Source of the DNA: Allacma fusca
Taxonomy: Eukaryota > Arthropoda > Collembola > Symphypleona > Sminthuridae
NCBI GenBank assembly: GCA_947179485.1
Contig: OX359247.1
Span: forward strand, 55,029,131-55,093,130
Length of the DNA: 64,000 nt
Direction of reading: 5' to 3'
Every line of letters starts with the position of its first letter. Positions within the stretch are counted from its first letter, which is position 1. The notes beneath the pieces were generated by a model. The model did not search any database, was not told the origin of the DNA, and saw only the letters and a program-made list of their open reading frames with translations. The position numbers and the translations under genes were made by a program. This document shows, piece by piece, positions 29,304 through 41,799 of the stretch.

Positions 29304-31491
29304 ATGTACTTCCCCTTCCGGACGTTCTTTGCGCTAGCTTGTGCACAATTTTTAATTCATGGCTCATCTGCTGACGAGTCTGACGAGAGCGTCAGAATTC
29401 CTCCGCCAAACAGTGACACAACGGATCTGAAGACGCTTAGACTAGTCCAAGTTGTAAGTTTTTTTTACAGTAATTAATCCTAATATGATTCTCGTTCAAA
29501 GTGACGGTCTACAAGGGCTTGATTTTTTCTCCCCCACCACCCTTTAAAATTCAGTAGTGCTTAAGTAACTGCGATTGTAATTATTGTAAGTGAGGATTTT
29601 TATTTCAGTCAGAAAAAATTGCATTGTAATCCTATTACAGATTTTTAGACATGGTGACAGAACGCCGGTCGTTCAGTACCCGAAAGACCCATTACAAGAT
29701 GAATCTCTTTGGCCAGAAGGATTTAGTGCTCTCACGAAGGTGAAAATTGTGGATTTATTTTTTGCCATTATCTGTTCAATCAAGATATATATTACGCAAT
29801 TGACTATTTATTTGTAATTTATAGAAAGGTAAGAAAATGCAGCTTGACCTTGGGAAATATTTACGAGCACGATACGACGGATTTTTGAGTCGGGCTTACA
29901 AGCCTTTGGAAATATCCGTTCAAAGCTCAAGTGCTGATAGGGCAATCATGAGTGCATTAGCAAATCTAGCGGGTTTGTTCCCCCCGACAGAGGAGGATCC
30001 AAAAAGTATGTGGGATGAAGATATTAAATGGCAGCCCATACCGGTTCATACCCTCACAGATGCAGATGATAATGTACGGGAAAAAAATAGATATTTACAT
30101 TCACATTGAAATATAAGTACTTGATGATAATTATTGATGTAAATCCCAATTTTAATAACATTGTGTCGCAATGTGCCCCAAAAGTTCACCTGTGTAAGGT
30201 TTTGTACTGTAAAAACATTTTAATTCGATAATTCCGGCTGGAATTTTTATTTAACCAGCCTTGCAAGTTTAATGAGAGCTACATACATAGGTACAAGCTG
30301 ATGAATATTTTTTGGAAAATAAACCCTTTTTTTTCAGTACATAAATTTCAAGGCTTATTGTCCGAGGTTCAAGGAATTGAAGGAGGAGTACATCCGTAGA
30401 TCCGAATTCGCTATTGGGGTTAATAGTGACCCAGCAAATCAAGAGCTTTATTCATTTTTATCCAATCACACAGGCTGGGATGTGAAGGACTTTGAGCAAG
30501 TCAGTGATCTTCATGACACGCTGCTGATCCAGGTAAATAAATTAATGCTATTAATTCATGATCAGAAATTCCTCTGCAAAATCTACAGTCCTCATAATTT
30601 TGGGATGATACTTCTTCATGTAATTCGCTTTAACAAAAGTAAGCTTTAGTCTAATTTTCCTTTTCTCATCTACTAAAATCTGGTTTTACCCCAGAAATGG
30701 GGAGTGATTCAACCTCCAATTTTGGGCAAATTTTCTATTTATGAGGACTGTGTTTTACAAGGAAAAACAAACTTGGAACACCTGAGCATTTATGCACTGT
30801 GTAAAAACAGCAATTTTATTATTGTTAAAAAAACTTTTTCAATAATTTCCTTTCATGTAATCGTTTCAATTCTGCAGAGCAACTACCACTTACCTCTTCC
30901 CAACTGGACCCATCAAGTGTTTCCTGAAAGGACGGGGAAACTATTTGACCTACCCTTTGACACGAGAGTTCAAGTTCCGACGGAGGAAGTTCAAAAGGTT
31001 AAATGTGGACCGTTGCTGAGGAGACTAGTTACGAACATGGATGCCGCAAGGGATTCTAGCTCTGGGTCTGGCAAACCAAACAAAGCAAAGATGTACATGT
31101 ACTCTGGACATGACTCCACTAGTTCCATTCTTTTGGGAACTCTGAAAGTTTTTGATACTCAGTTCCCAGCTTATGCTAGCACTGTGTTGCTGGAAATGCA
31201 TGCGTTGCCTGATAGGAACAACAATAGCGATTATTATCTTAAGGTATGGCATTTTAGTGGAAATTCGGATAAGAAATTGGAAGGGCATGATCCGAAGTCC
31301 TGGAAATATCAATAATGGGGTTTGTATTTATTTTGCAGGTCTTCTTTAGAAATAGTACGACGGTCCCTCCCTTTGAACTGAACATTCCCAGTTGTGGTTA
31401 CCCTTGCCGTTTGGACACACTCAAAGAATCGTACAAAAATATCATGGTCGATGGCCCTGAGTGGAGAGCGGCTTGCGAGAAGGCCAGCTAG
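29304..31491 (+). CDS. Secreted histidine acid phosphatase (lysosomal/prostatic type)
   Basis: Hydrolyses phosphate monoesters at acid pH, with a phospho-histidine intermediate; expected in lysosome or secretions. Six exons, all phase 0: 29304-29453, 29641-29739, 29825-30073, 30338-30532, 30878-31243, 31339-31491, giving 403 residues, as usual for the family. A signal peptide (about residues 1-24) precedes the catalytic RHGDRTP at residues 53-59, where His54 is the nucleophile. The proton-donor pair HD is in YSGHDST at residues 309-310. Exon 4 carries the LHDTLLIQ segment and exon 5 the LPLPNW segment typical of the family. Intron 4 (30533-30877) stays open over its second half, so a longer open frame runs through it, but the family alignment places the splice at 30532/30878. 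AATAAA lies at 31498-31503. No C-terminal membrane span is seen, so the product is probably soluble. Confidence 0.93.
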
Positions 31492-31497
31492 TATTTA

Positions 31498-31503
31498 AAT
31501 AAA
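31498..31503 (+). promoter_or_regulatory. Poly(A) signal of the acid phosphatase gene
   Basis: AATAAA seven bases past the stop codon. The very short implied 3' UTR fits the close, tail-to-tail GH1 gene that ends at 31884 on the other strand. Confidence 0.5.
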
Positions 31504-31883
31504 TTGTAAATGTAAATGATCTATTATATGTGATATTATGCATCCAGACCAATGAAATTTTTCTGATGTGGATTAAAAAATGTCCACCACAAAGTGGACT
31601 CAGAAGTAAAGAGTTATCCTAACTATAAAAAATCTAATCACAATGTACTTCGAAAGAGTATGAAGTATATTTGCATTTTAAAAAATGCATGCAAGAGTGA
31701 AGGACTTTAGAAGGAAAATCATCCTGATAGCATAAATTATTTTTTTGACGGTTTTAATGCACAGTAGTTCTTAATAGGCATGTATAATTATTATTTCCAT
31801 TGAGTGAATTATTAATCGAGGAAACTTGAAACAGCGTAGAAGCTACAATACACGTCGAATGCTTAAATACATTCTCAATATGT

Positions 31884-34201
31884 TCATGGTTTGGGGTAAC
31901 CATGGTCAGAAATAATTTGCTTGAGGAGATTAGTTGATTGCTTTGGAGTCCTGGGTCTCTCTGGATCGGTGAAATTGACCCAATGAAGTCCAAAACGTTC
32001 CCTGTAATAAATTTTCTTCAACATTTATATAATTACATGAATTGAATTACCACAAAAATTCTATATTCTCCCATTCTGAGCAAATTTCCACCCAGATTTT
32101 CTAAAATATGTATGAAACTAATACTTCAGAATTTTTGAATACACTACTGAAATATCTAAACAGTCGGGATTTTTTTGGCAAACATTTAATTTTGTAATAT
32201 AATTTTTTTAAAACTATATAATATGAAAAAATAGATTTTTGAGACTGATTTTAAACTGATTGGAAGTTAAGTTTCCAACAGGCACGTCTTACGCTTTGAG
32301 TACAAAAAATGAGTAAATTTGCACGAAACTTTGCTTCAAAATTGAGGGAAGCATAATTTTTACCGCAGCTATTTGCAAGATGATGGAGAAAAGGTTTTAT
32401 GAAATTTGTTTATAAAATACTATACACATAATACTTACGTATATCCTCTAGCCCATTCAAAATTGTCCAAAATGCTCCAAGCAGTATATGCCCGAACGTC
32501 ACACCCGTCCAATTTAATGGCTTTAAGAACCTCATTGATGTACAAATTGTAATAAATTTCCCGCTTCTCATCATTCAAACCCACAGAGAGCGTATCACTC
32601 CAGCCGTTTTCGGTTATTAAAACGGTAGGATTTCCATACGTATTTTTGATCCAATTAAGTAATTTCCGGAACCCCCAAGGAACCCTCTTTAGCCAAGAGG
32701 ATGCAGAAGCTTCCCAATCCGGATCCTGCCCGGTCCCAATATTCTGATCTCCGAACCAACTACTGTCAGAACTATTGGCAGGGTACGCATACTCGGTGGT
32801 GTAGTGGTTGAGTCCCAGGAAATCATAGGAGCCTTTGATTTTCGAAGACCAATTGCTATCAAATGCCGGAAGTCGGGACTCATTCCGACCTTCTTGTCTA
32901 CTCTTCGAGTCCACCAATTGTCTCATAACAGCGGGATAATCTCCGAAAAATACTGGGAAAGCAAACCAGCCCTGTTTGAAAAGTAGCGCTCTTTCAGCGG
33001 CAGCTTCGAAATCCGGATTTCCAGGAACGAGGGGCTCGTACCAGGCTGAGTCAAGGGTGATTCCGATTTGACCTTTCTGAACGGGTTTAAATTCCGAGTT
33101 GTAAATGTGGTACGCAGTCGCATGTGCTTTAAGGAGGTTGTGACCGCAGAGGTAAGCTCCCATTGGTGGATCGTGGACCCCTGGAGCGTTCACGCCTTGG
33201 CCATAACCTAATTCACATTGCACCTGGAGAGAATGTTTTCACTCAATAATATATTTAAATAATTACAGCGTTCATTTTTTTAAGGGCATCCATACCAGAT
33301 AGATTTTACATGTACATGTCGAAAAATTCGTTAAAAAAGAGTAAAATTTGCATACCCAGGGTTCGTTGAACGTAATCCAAAGTTTGACTCTGTCCCCGAA
33401 ATTTCCAAACAAGAGTCGTGCATAATCTCCGAAATGTTTTTCCAAATCGGAATTCAAAAATCCCCCAATATCTTCAAGAGCCTGGGGTAAGTCCCAGTGA
33501 TAAAGCGTGATCATGGGCTCAATATTGTTATCTATTAATTCTGTTATCAGCCGGTTGTAGTAATCGAGCCCAGCTGAGTTGACGCCACCGGCTAAAGTAC
33601 CGTTTGGAAGGATGCGAGACCATGACACAGAAAATCGGTAGTAATTTGCCTATAAACATTTGTAAATTCTTGAAATTCCATTACATTAAATTATTCCAAG
33701 GAGATTTCAGAAAATACAAAAACCAGAACTTACGCCTAAAGATTTGAGTAATTGCACATCCTCCGGATATTTATGGTAAGAATCACAGGCAATATCACCG
33801 GTGCTGTTGTCAAAAATCGGGCTCACTTCTTGATGTGTGAAATGATCCCAAATATTCTCACCTTTCCCTATTTGTAATAACATTTAAAAGTAATAAAAAA
33901 TTTATTTTGTACAGACTATATACTTTTGACAATTTTATTGGGTGTACAGTATACTCTTTTTTTTATTATTAATGAGTGTATTATCTAATTAAATGGTTTT
34001 TTACATAAATAAGTTTTTTATACCATCCTCGTCCCAAGCTCCTTCAATTTGGTAAGATGCTGTAGCGAATCCGAATTTAAAATCCTCGGGGAAAATATCG
34101 TAAAGAAAGTCGTCTTCAGCTAGTCCAATTTCCTCTCCAGTGGAGAATTCGAAGATTAAAATTAGAAAATAAAGAACACAGGTTAACCGTTGGTGAGACA
34201 T
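31884..34201 (-). CDS. GH1 beta-glucosidase / myrosinase-like enzyme
   Basis: Retaining glycosidase of family GH1, cleaving beta-glucosides; related arthropod enzymes include digestive glucosidases and aphid or beetle myrosinases. Five exons join in phase: 34201-34024, 33867-33734, 33649-33356, 33223-32439, 32001-31884, giving 502 residues. A signal peptide covers about residues 1-22. The GH1 N-terminal signature [16 protein letters not shown] is present. The acid/base Glu is in TFNEPW (about residue 200) and the nucleophile Glu in LITENGW (about residue 407). [12 protein letters not shown] and DNFEWARGY also match the family. Several N-glycosylation sites fit secretion. The gene lies tail-to-tail with the acid phosphatase. 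Substrate, including thioglucosides, cannot be decided from sequence; no key catalytic residue is missing. Confidence 0.95.
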
Positions 34202-34329
34202 TTTCAAAGTGTTATTTGAGTGTGAGCTGAAGCTAGGAATTGATTCTATAATAATTATTATATAGCACTCATTGATAATGATAACGTAATTCTTTCCCCC
34301 ATTATTCAAACTAGGGACAAGATAGTGTC

Positions 34330-35515
34330 AAATGATAGTGATAGCTATTAAATACAGTTCTCTCGCTTATAAGAGCACCCCTAAAAGAAGCAAAATTTGA
34401 CTCTTTGAATTGAATGGGAGAAATAGAAAAATCAGCCTGCACTAAAATCGAAAGTGTCAAAAAAATGTTGCCCTTTTTGTAAAAATGTTCTGCGATATTT
34501 TATACAGGGATGACACGATACACTAACTATGCAAACCAATATCCGTCGTAATAGTTAACAAATGGCCAAAGTTTTTCAGTGACACTTTTCCATTCACATT
34601 CGAGTTACAATTTACCTTCCACCTTGACTGCTTCGTCCGAACGTTTGTTTAACTTGAGATAGAAATATGTTTGATGGAACAGGTTGAAGACAATTTAATT
34701 GTGAATCGTAGTTAAGTGATGTAAATATGTTACGGGAATATCACAAAGCCCGCCTATGAAAAATACAAATGTTTACGAAAGTGTAGGCATGAATTGCATA
34801 ATTTATTATTACCTGAAATTAAAGCTATTGTTGCTTGCATTACAGATTCTGACACCTCCTAATGCCCCAATCACTCTATTTTAATGTCCCTTACAATATG
34901 TCATTTTGAATTGACAGTTGGACCTTTTCCAATCCAAAGTTGTCACACCCGATCAGTCTCACATCAATAAGTTGGGTTTTAATTTTTTTTTGTGAACCAA
35001 CTTCCCTCGCCCTCCAAATCCCAAATCGGATCGCAAAAATGCAAAGTGTCATTAAAACGGGTAAATTCGGAGCCCACTGCTTACAATTTACTATTGACAA
35101 TATTAATGCATGCATGACTTATGTATACTCTTTCAAAATGCACAATTACACAACTTTCCTCCATTATTAATTGCAACTCATTCCAATGCTTATCATCATT
35201 CAATGGATGGAGCCTTCATTGGAGGACTGTTCGACCAATTTGTGTACTTTAGTTGTTAATTTCATGGTTATGTGAACATGGTAAGTTATTAAAGAGTCAT
35301 TATTAAAGAATCAATCATTAAAGAGTATGCCTATCTTAAGTGTACTTCTAAATGTGTTACACATCCAAAAGCGTAAACGCTAAAAGTACAATGGTATTAA
35401 AAGAGATATGAGAAGAAGATATAATTAGAGGACTGCGTACAAATATCATTCAGAAATACTATTAGTTTTTAGGCACATTACCACCCTAATCTATCTAAGC
35501 ACCCCTATCTTGTTG
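34330..35515. other. Intergenic upstream of the GH1 gene
   Basis: Expected to hold the GH1 promoter on the minus strand. No TATA box could be assigned with confidence and no other gene was recognised. Confidence 0.35.
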
Positions 35516-35521
35516 AAATTT

Positions 35522-35877
35522 CAGGGGTCGGATTTTTGTGGGAAGACGAGAATAAGAGTCTTCCCAGGGAAAAATTGTCTGACAGGGAAAATCTCAGTGG
35601 GTAGGGATTCGTTTTTGCGAACAGGGTTATTAAAATTCGTTGACCTTTTTTTCGGCTGGGGTTTTCAAAATATTGTTGGGGATTTTTAGATCGGTTGACC
35701 TTACTGGGTTTACGTCTTGTAGGGAAATTATTTTTACCAACAAGTATTTTGAAAATCATTAACCTTTTTTCAGAAGGGATTTTTTAAATCGCTGAGGACC
35801 TCCCTGCAGGGAAATAAGATTCAGCCAGGAAATTCATAAATGATCTTCCAGGGAGATTTACAAAAATACGACCCCTG
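35522..35877. mobile_element. 356-bp MITE-like element with 18-bp terminal inverted repeats
   Basis: The left end reads CAGGGGTCGGATTTTTGT and the right end, reverse-complemented, CAGGGGTCGTATTTTTGT (17 of 18 match). The inside repeats words such as TTGACCTT and TTAACCTTTTTTC, which could be subterminal binding sites. There is no coding capacity. The CAGGGG end recalls hAT elements, but no 8-bp target duplication was found, so the superfamily is uncertain. Confidence 0.7.
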
Positions 35878-35889
35878 TACCCGGCTAGC

Positions 35890-36787
35890 CCAAGCACGCA
35901 GGTTGGTGCATAATGGTAGCACAGGGGATTCCAAATAAAGCATCATATTGGGTCTTTAAAAGCGAACAGTTTAGGGTAACGGTGTATGTAAACAGCTAGG
36001 CTCAATTGGTAATGTACTACCAATAACCGAAAAATACAAGATCTAAAAATAAGTGGTAATTGTCTGAGTATATGCATTGTGATGGACCGGAATTTCGTCA
36101 AGATTTAACAATGATCGAGTTAAATCAAACATTTAACTTTATTACTGTAAAATATGTACCCAGGACATCTTACGCCCGAAAAAACATTGTAGTTGGTGAT
36201 GATGGGCATTTAACAGTAGTTAATTGTCAAGAGAGGGGATGAGGATGAGGAGTAGAAACATGTGAGGAAGCGGATGAAAAAAAAAAATAGTATTACCATT
36301 CATTCATTTCATGACCTTGTAAGAGTAATGGCATGATAGATTCACTCGTACTTTTCCTATTCTTGATTATTCTAATGCTTGAGCCTCACTAAGTCCTTAC
36401 TGGTGACTATCTTTTATTATTTTCTTATCAACCTGTCCTTCTCCATTGCCTCTTATGAGAGAGTTGAGAGAAGTATTATCTCATACTCAATGTCAGCTAT
36501 AAAATATTTTAAAGGCTAACTCTGCCTTAACAGTAGATACATTGATGCATACAGCTAGCGGAGAAATTGTAATATTCAAAGTTGAATTTTTATGATCATT
36601 TCATAAGTTATCACGTTATTTGGAAAATACATAATTATGTCAAAACTACAGTTGTTTGAAATATTCACAGAAACTTTATTGTCAGAGCATTGGGCATTAC
36701 ATTGTCATATTTTTAATAAAATTATTTATGCGTGTACTAAAATGTGCTAAGACATGCAGGACAAAAGGAATTATGAACTGGTCCATG
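35890..36787. other. Intergenic, no recognised gene
   Basis: Contains an isolated tRNA-like D-arm (GTGC ATAATGGTA GCAC, about 35907-35923) without a matching anticodon or T arm. Short open frame at 36060-36242 only. The 3' UTR of the ML-like gene on the minus strand should lie here. Confidence 0.3.
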
Positions 36788-37849
36788 TCATTGTTTCGTA
36801 ATTAGCTCTCCTGGCATATATTCACAGAATTCTATGTGTCCGGTGGAAGCACACAAAATTTCGACTTGGAGCGCAAACTTCTAAAAATTACGACAAGTTA
36901 ATCAGTTTACATTTGGATGTCCCTTATATGTGCGACCTTTAAAGTGCACGGAGAAGTAATTATTTAAATAAAATCTTACCCCTTCTTCTCCTGTATTTAC
37001 AACCCAGCTATTATGAATTTCGCATTTCCTAGGTGGGGAGCAGGTCACATCCACTTCTTGGTTTAATAATACGTTTTTGCCATCCTTTAGAATTTGTGTT
37101 ATGACAGTTTTATATTTGTCACAAGGTTGACCTGAAAGGACAAGACAAAACTATGGGATGATTTTTTAGAACCTCACGTAAACATTTTTCATGGGAAATG
37201 GGAAGCTAATTAATTTCAATGCATTCTCGAAGGACACCTCTGTGATTGCAGATTTGAATTTGCTAAGGACATGCTGGTGTGTGTAAGGACAAATTAGAAG
37301 GACAAGGATTTAAAGGTTGAGTAAGGATAATTAATATTGTCGTAAATCAGGTTTAAATTTCAATGTCAATTTTTGTGCCCTTTAAAAGAAAACGCTTATA
37401 TTGTGGGATCTCGTGTGTTATATTTAGCGAGATCACACTGTGTATTTATAATTTTTTAAAAATATAACTAAAACTTACTTGGTAAAAAGACAGCTGTAGA
37501 ATTAACTTGATCTTCATATTTCAATTGAAGTGGAGTCTGACCACAATTTGTCATGTGAAAACTTTGATACGTTCCTTTACCAACCACCAAACCATCTAAA
37601 AATTTCAGGAATAATATTTTTATTGCACATGAAATTTTAACAATATTAACTTAACAAATATTGATGAGTTGCTGGTACTTTTTTGTACTAACAATCACTG
37701 AATTTCTTACCTTTTGAACATGGTACAGTGGTTCTGCAGCTTTGTTCCTCAATAAAAGAGACAGATCTGCTCGAAGGGGAAATTATGCTTGCGCTACTTG
37801 AAGCAAGTAATAAAATAGAAAACAGGGAGATTGAAAATATGGAAATCAT
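36788..37849 (-). CDS. Divergent ML/NPC2-like secreted protein (paralogue 1)
   Basis: ML-domain proteins bind lipids such as sterols, or pathogen lipids, in a beta-sandwich pocket; this one is divergent. Four exons, 37849-37711, 37595-37479, 37131-36980 and 36880-36788, join in phases 1, 1, 0 to 166 residues, the normal ML length. A signal peptide (about 1-20) is followed by Cys residues in EEQSC, VPCSK, TNCG, QPCDK, VTCSPP, RKCE, ILCAS and EFCEY. Intron positions and phases match those of the gene at 40744-41729, and the TNC segment and the F-[LI]-P exon end align. Compared with that paralogue it lacks the Cys after TNC. The final exon was chosen because phase, acceptor and alignment agree; reading through the GT donor at 36979 would give a different short tail. 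Family assignment rests on the better-conserved paralogue and is moderately sure. Confidence 0.7.
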
Positions 37850-37864
37850 GACGAAGTTTTAATT

Positions 37865-40137
37865 ACTTACAAAATAATATTTACGAATGATTATAATTTG
37901 CTAATAACTGCACAATTATATATCTTCAATCTTTTCTTTCGGTTGACGGACTGGTGGTTCTAACTTCAGGGAGTTTTAATTTATAGCCATCTGAATGCTG
38001 GTAGCAAAATCTGCACGTATGTATTTTAATAACCCGTTTGGATTTATTGTAAATAATTCACGCTAAACCTGTACGGTTTGTTTCTATCTATGACAGTTAG
38101 CAAACAAATTCTAAGTATCTGTTTCCAGGGTCATGAATATGTACTATTTGCCAGGTGCATACATATATACCGGCCGGAAATGAAATAAGGGGCAATATTC
38201 TTTACAGTCTCATACCTCCTTCATGTTAGTGTGCATCAAAACACATGATATTTATTTAGGTATATAAACTTAATTGAATTATTTGTTTTTCATTTTTATC
38301 AGGACGGTGACTGATTTGTGTGTTTGAGAGATAAGAATTTTAGAGACAGAATAAGCATTGATTGACATTTAGGATAATGCCCTTAATTTCTGCGTGCAAT
38401 GATTCTAGTGTAATGCCTCAGCCACTTTTGAGAATCAAAAGTTGTTACTACCAACAGTATACCGGAAGTTAAACTTTTTGAGGTGATATGTTATGCCTAA
38501 ATTGCTTGAGCAATTATCAAACAAATGTATATTGAGTCATGCAGAATACTTTCAAATCTCTGCTTGACCTTGGCACTTACAATTACGTTAGAACCTTTTT
38601 GGAGGATTTAACTTTAATGCAAAATTATATGAATTGCTCATTTTTGTTTAAAATAAAATTTTGACACCTCGTGTATGTCGTGTGTCGGAACATAACTTCC
38701 TGCAAAATATTATGCCTCTTGCATCAACATTTTGCTTCTACACGGTTCTATTACAAACGATAATTTATAGTCTAGTAGTACATATTATGAAATGTTGATG
38801 ACTGGCGTGCCTGCGGCCTTCCGTCACACTCTTTGCGCAGTTATTAGGATTATGGTTTCTTTTACATAATTATTCGGGCAATTATTATTTTTAGATAATA
38901 ATTATTATTAGTACGGTGTCTTTTAATCAATAAGTAGGAGTATCTGGTGTGGGAAGTAATTTAACTGAGCTACTTTGAGCTACGAGGTATACTAATCGTT
39001 TCTTGACATCGTTTACTTCATGTTTTATATAAAGTACAAAAGAGTTGGATTTAAAAAATATTTTATATCTCCTTCATACAATGTAATAATTACAATCATT
39101 TAAAAATAATAATCAATGTATAATTATTATATATACTAGTAGTTATACTAAAGTATACCTAACACTGTTATGGATTATTCTCATCGTACAGTTATTACAG
39201 ATCTTTTATTTTTTTATATGGTCTGTGTAAAAACCAATATGACTACCCTAGTTATTGTGTTGAATGATTATTTGAACCGATAAATGTTTCATTTCTATGA
39301 ATACTGTAATTCCACGGAACAGATTTTCCGTTCCCAGTTACAGAATGATTGTCTTGTGTATGCAGGAAATGCTTTGAGTCATGGTCTCATGAATGTAAAA
39401 ACCATTGCATTTAACTACATATTTAATTTGCAAACGAGATTACCTCCATCTAATCCTGTAGAAAAAAATATTGGAGTTTTTATAATTATTTATACATTAG
39501 ATTAAAGTAGTTACACTTTAGCAATATAGTTTCATGTGATTTTAAATAATACTTGACATAGTGCATTTATTTCATAAAATCTTCGGGGTGAGCGCATAAT
39601 TTATTCATGATTTAATTTCGAGGACATAGATTAACACGAATCATACACAAGGTTTAACTAAATAATACGTTCTTCATTGTTTGCAAAAAATCATGAAACA
39701 GATACAATTTTATTCGTTAGGGTTTGAGAGACCAGGTTTAACTAAAGTAAGACATTTTATTCCTGATGATATTTTCGAAAATAAATCATAAGCTTGTCTC
39801 GTTCTTCGGACTCCCGCTGCTGGAATTGCTAACTTATACGAATGATATTAGATGAAAAGGAATCCCCATGAAATGTGTCACAAGATAATTCTAAATATTT
39901 TTATAATGAACTGCTTGGAATGACAACATGAGAAATAACATCGTGCTTCGCATTTCCTTTAACTGATCTCCTGAAGCCTGAAGCAGAATTTCTCCAACCA
40001 TGTTCCCTGTTTGTTTCTCTAGAAGTGATTAGGTTCATAGCCTTGGCGTTGTCCCAATTGATTACGTATATCGCGCTTACGCAATACTTCGTACATTCAC
40101 GCATATTATTCTTACGCTCGCACTTCAAGGGAAGACG
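37865..40137. other. Intergenic, no recognised gene
   Basis: AT-rich, with no supported exon or RNA gene. The plus-strand open frame at 39284-39505 has no splice context or recognised domain. Confidence 0.35.
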
Positions 40138-40319
40138 TATTCTAGAATCGCACAATAATTTTGCCTGCCTTGTTAGTGAATGATTTATTTTCCGCCGCTC
40201 CTCTCGCTAAAAATTAACCCAAGCATACACGAGAAAATCGTATCGCAATATTACGATAAATAAAAACAACAAATCATTCACTAACCCGACAGGAAATTTT
40301 GTCGTGCGATTCTAGAGTA
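40138..40319. repeat. Inverted repeat, ~182 bp, MITE-like
   Basis: Arm 40138-40187 and arm 40271-40319 are reverse complements with several mismatches and share TCTAGAATCGCAC and GTTAGTGAATGATTT. About 83 AT-rich bases lie between them. It has the form of a small MITE or hairpin element, but no clear target duplication was found. Confidence 0.65.
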
Positions 40320-40743
40320 AAACGAGTGCTCGTTACAAAATGCACATCCTTGCTTCCTCTAGCTGCTTCTAATGCTAACAAAAAAATATTTTACATGCAG
40401 GCTGTAGGTGGCGCATGCGGTCTCTCACAATTTTTGTCTACATGAATTTACTTGTTTGTTTTTAGTAATTTTGGCCATCTAACGTTATATTTTGACCATT
40501 CCTGGTCGATTATTTTGGAGCAAGGCTATAATTTACTTGGTAATGACTATATCTCGTCTCTAAAGTTTCTTGTAACTGTAGAAGTTTTAATGAAAAAAAG
40601 AAATATGGTAAAAATATACTTTGGAGGGGAAAATTTACTCCATCAATACTATTTTCATTACTTGAAATACATACGTAACAATTGTGTTATTAAAATAAAT
40701 AAAATTCTCGTTGCATCTATATGTATGTGACTAGTGACTATAT

Positions 40744-41729
40744 CTATGTGTATGACTCAGTGGATCTAAATCTGTCACACATTTCTGACAAAGTCAACTC
40801 CAAAATAACCGCAAAGTTCAACTGAAGATTCTCCCAAAACTTCAAAACGAAGGAGCTGGTTTGGCTACGGGTGAACAAGATTTAATGTAAATGTACTTTC
40901 AAAATTCCGGAAGCATATATTCCTAACAAAATAACTTTACTTACACTGGGGTCAATTCCAAGGACAGTCCACTTAAATTTAACTGAGTGAATGTTGTTAG
41001 GCGTCACAGGTCTTGTCGAAAAGCATCTTAACAATGTAACCTCAGTTCCGAAACGGTTATACCCACCAATAAAGACTAAGCACCTGTGAGCATTACCTGC
41101 GTGAGTAGTAAATAATTATAAGCATTTAGCATACATACATACGTGATGTGTAATTATTACTCCATGTAACAAGTCTCCTTGTCTCAAATAGCATTACTAA
41201 ACTGAACACTTATTCACCAAGGTTTGAAATAAGATTATTTTATTTCCTAAGGTTGCTGAGATGACAATTAATGGTCAATAATTCAGACTATTGAAAACTG
41301 ATACCATACAAATTCTACGTAATATACATATGTGTTACTTAACCAGTGCTATAGGTTCTTTGATCTCAATTGGTCTTACGTGGAATGAACTGCACTTCAA
41401 CTTCATATTCCTTTCCAATCACCAGTTGGCATGGGAGATCCGTGCAGTTAGTGAGCTGGACGTTGATTAGGTACCCCTCTCCCGTGCCTACATATATGTA
41501 TGCACATACGTGTAAAAGCTATTAAGGATGTTTGAGATTTGACACACATTTTTCCTTTATAATTTAAAAAATTAATCAAATTTTTAAATAGAATCTATTT
41601 CCCGCAAGGAACGATTCCTTCAACAATCCCTTGGATTTCGTCTCCTGCCAAAGTGCTAATACCAGCTGCTGAAACAGCTGCAACAAAAATCGAGGCTACG
41701 GTGGCAAAACGTAACATGTTGGAGATCAT
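40744..41729 (-). CDS. ML/NPC2-like secreted lipid-binding protein (paralogue 2), non-consensus first donor
   Basis: Likely small secreted ML-domain (NPC2-type) lipid carrier. Four exons, 41729-41603, 41487-41380, 41096-40945 and 40821-40744, join in phases 1, 1, 0 to 154 residues. A signal peptide (about 1-24) precedes IVPCGK, VQLTNCTDLPCQLVIGKEY and VEVQFIPR, matching the NPC2 pattern of paired Cys then a hydrophobic strand ending FxP. Exons 3 and 4 (FKWTVLG, then LELTLSEMC) match the paralogue at 36788-37849 in length, phase and position. The odd point is the end of exon 1: the phase and alignment require a cut after TGCG, but the next bases are GG, not GT (41602-41601), and the frame soon hits a stop. 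It may be a mutated donor, a rare non-GT splice, or a sequence error. Other introns are GT-AG. Confidence 0.65.
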
Positions 41730-41799
41730 GTTAAACAAGTGGGGGAATTACAATGTTCGGACGCTCAAATTGTGAGTTTTTGATCGAGTGAATTTTCAA

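Noticed and set aside
30696..30877. In-frame extra exon of the acid phosphatase between exons 4 and 5
   Set aside because: The frame is open, but the family alignment runs directly from LHDTLLIQ to the LPLPNW segment and both borders have good splice sites.
35905..35960. tRNA-like sequence with a D-arm and CCA in an anticodon-like loop
   Set aside because: The anticodon stem does not pair and no T arm or B box follows; at best a SINE or tRNA relic.
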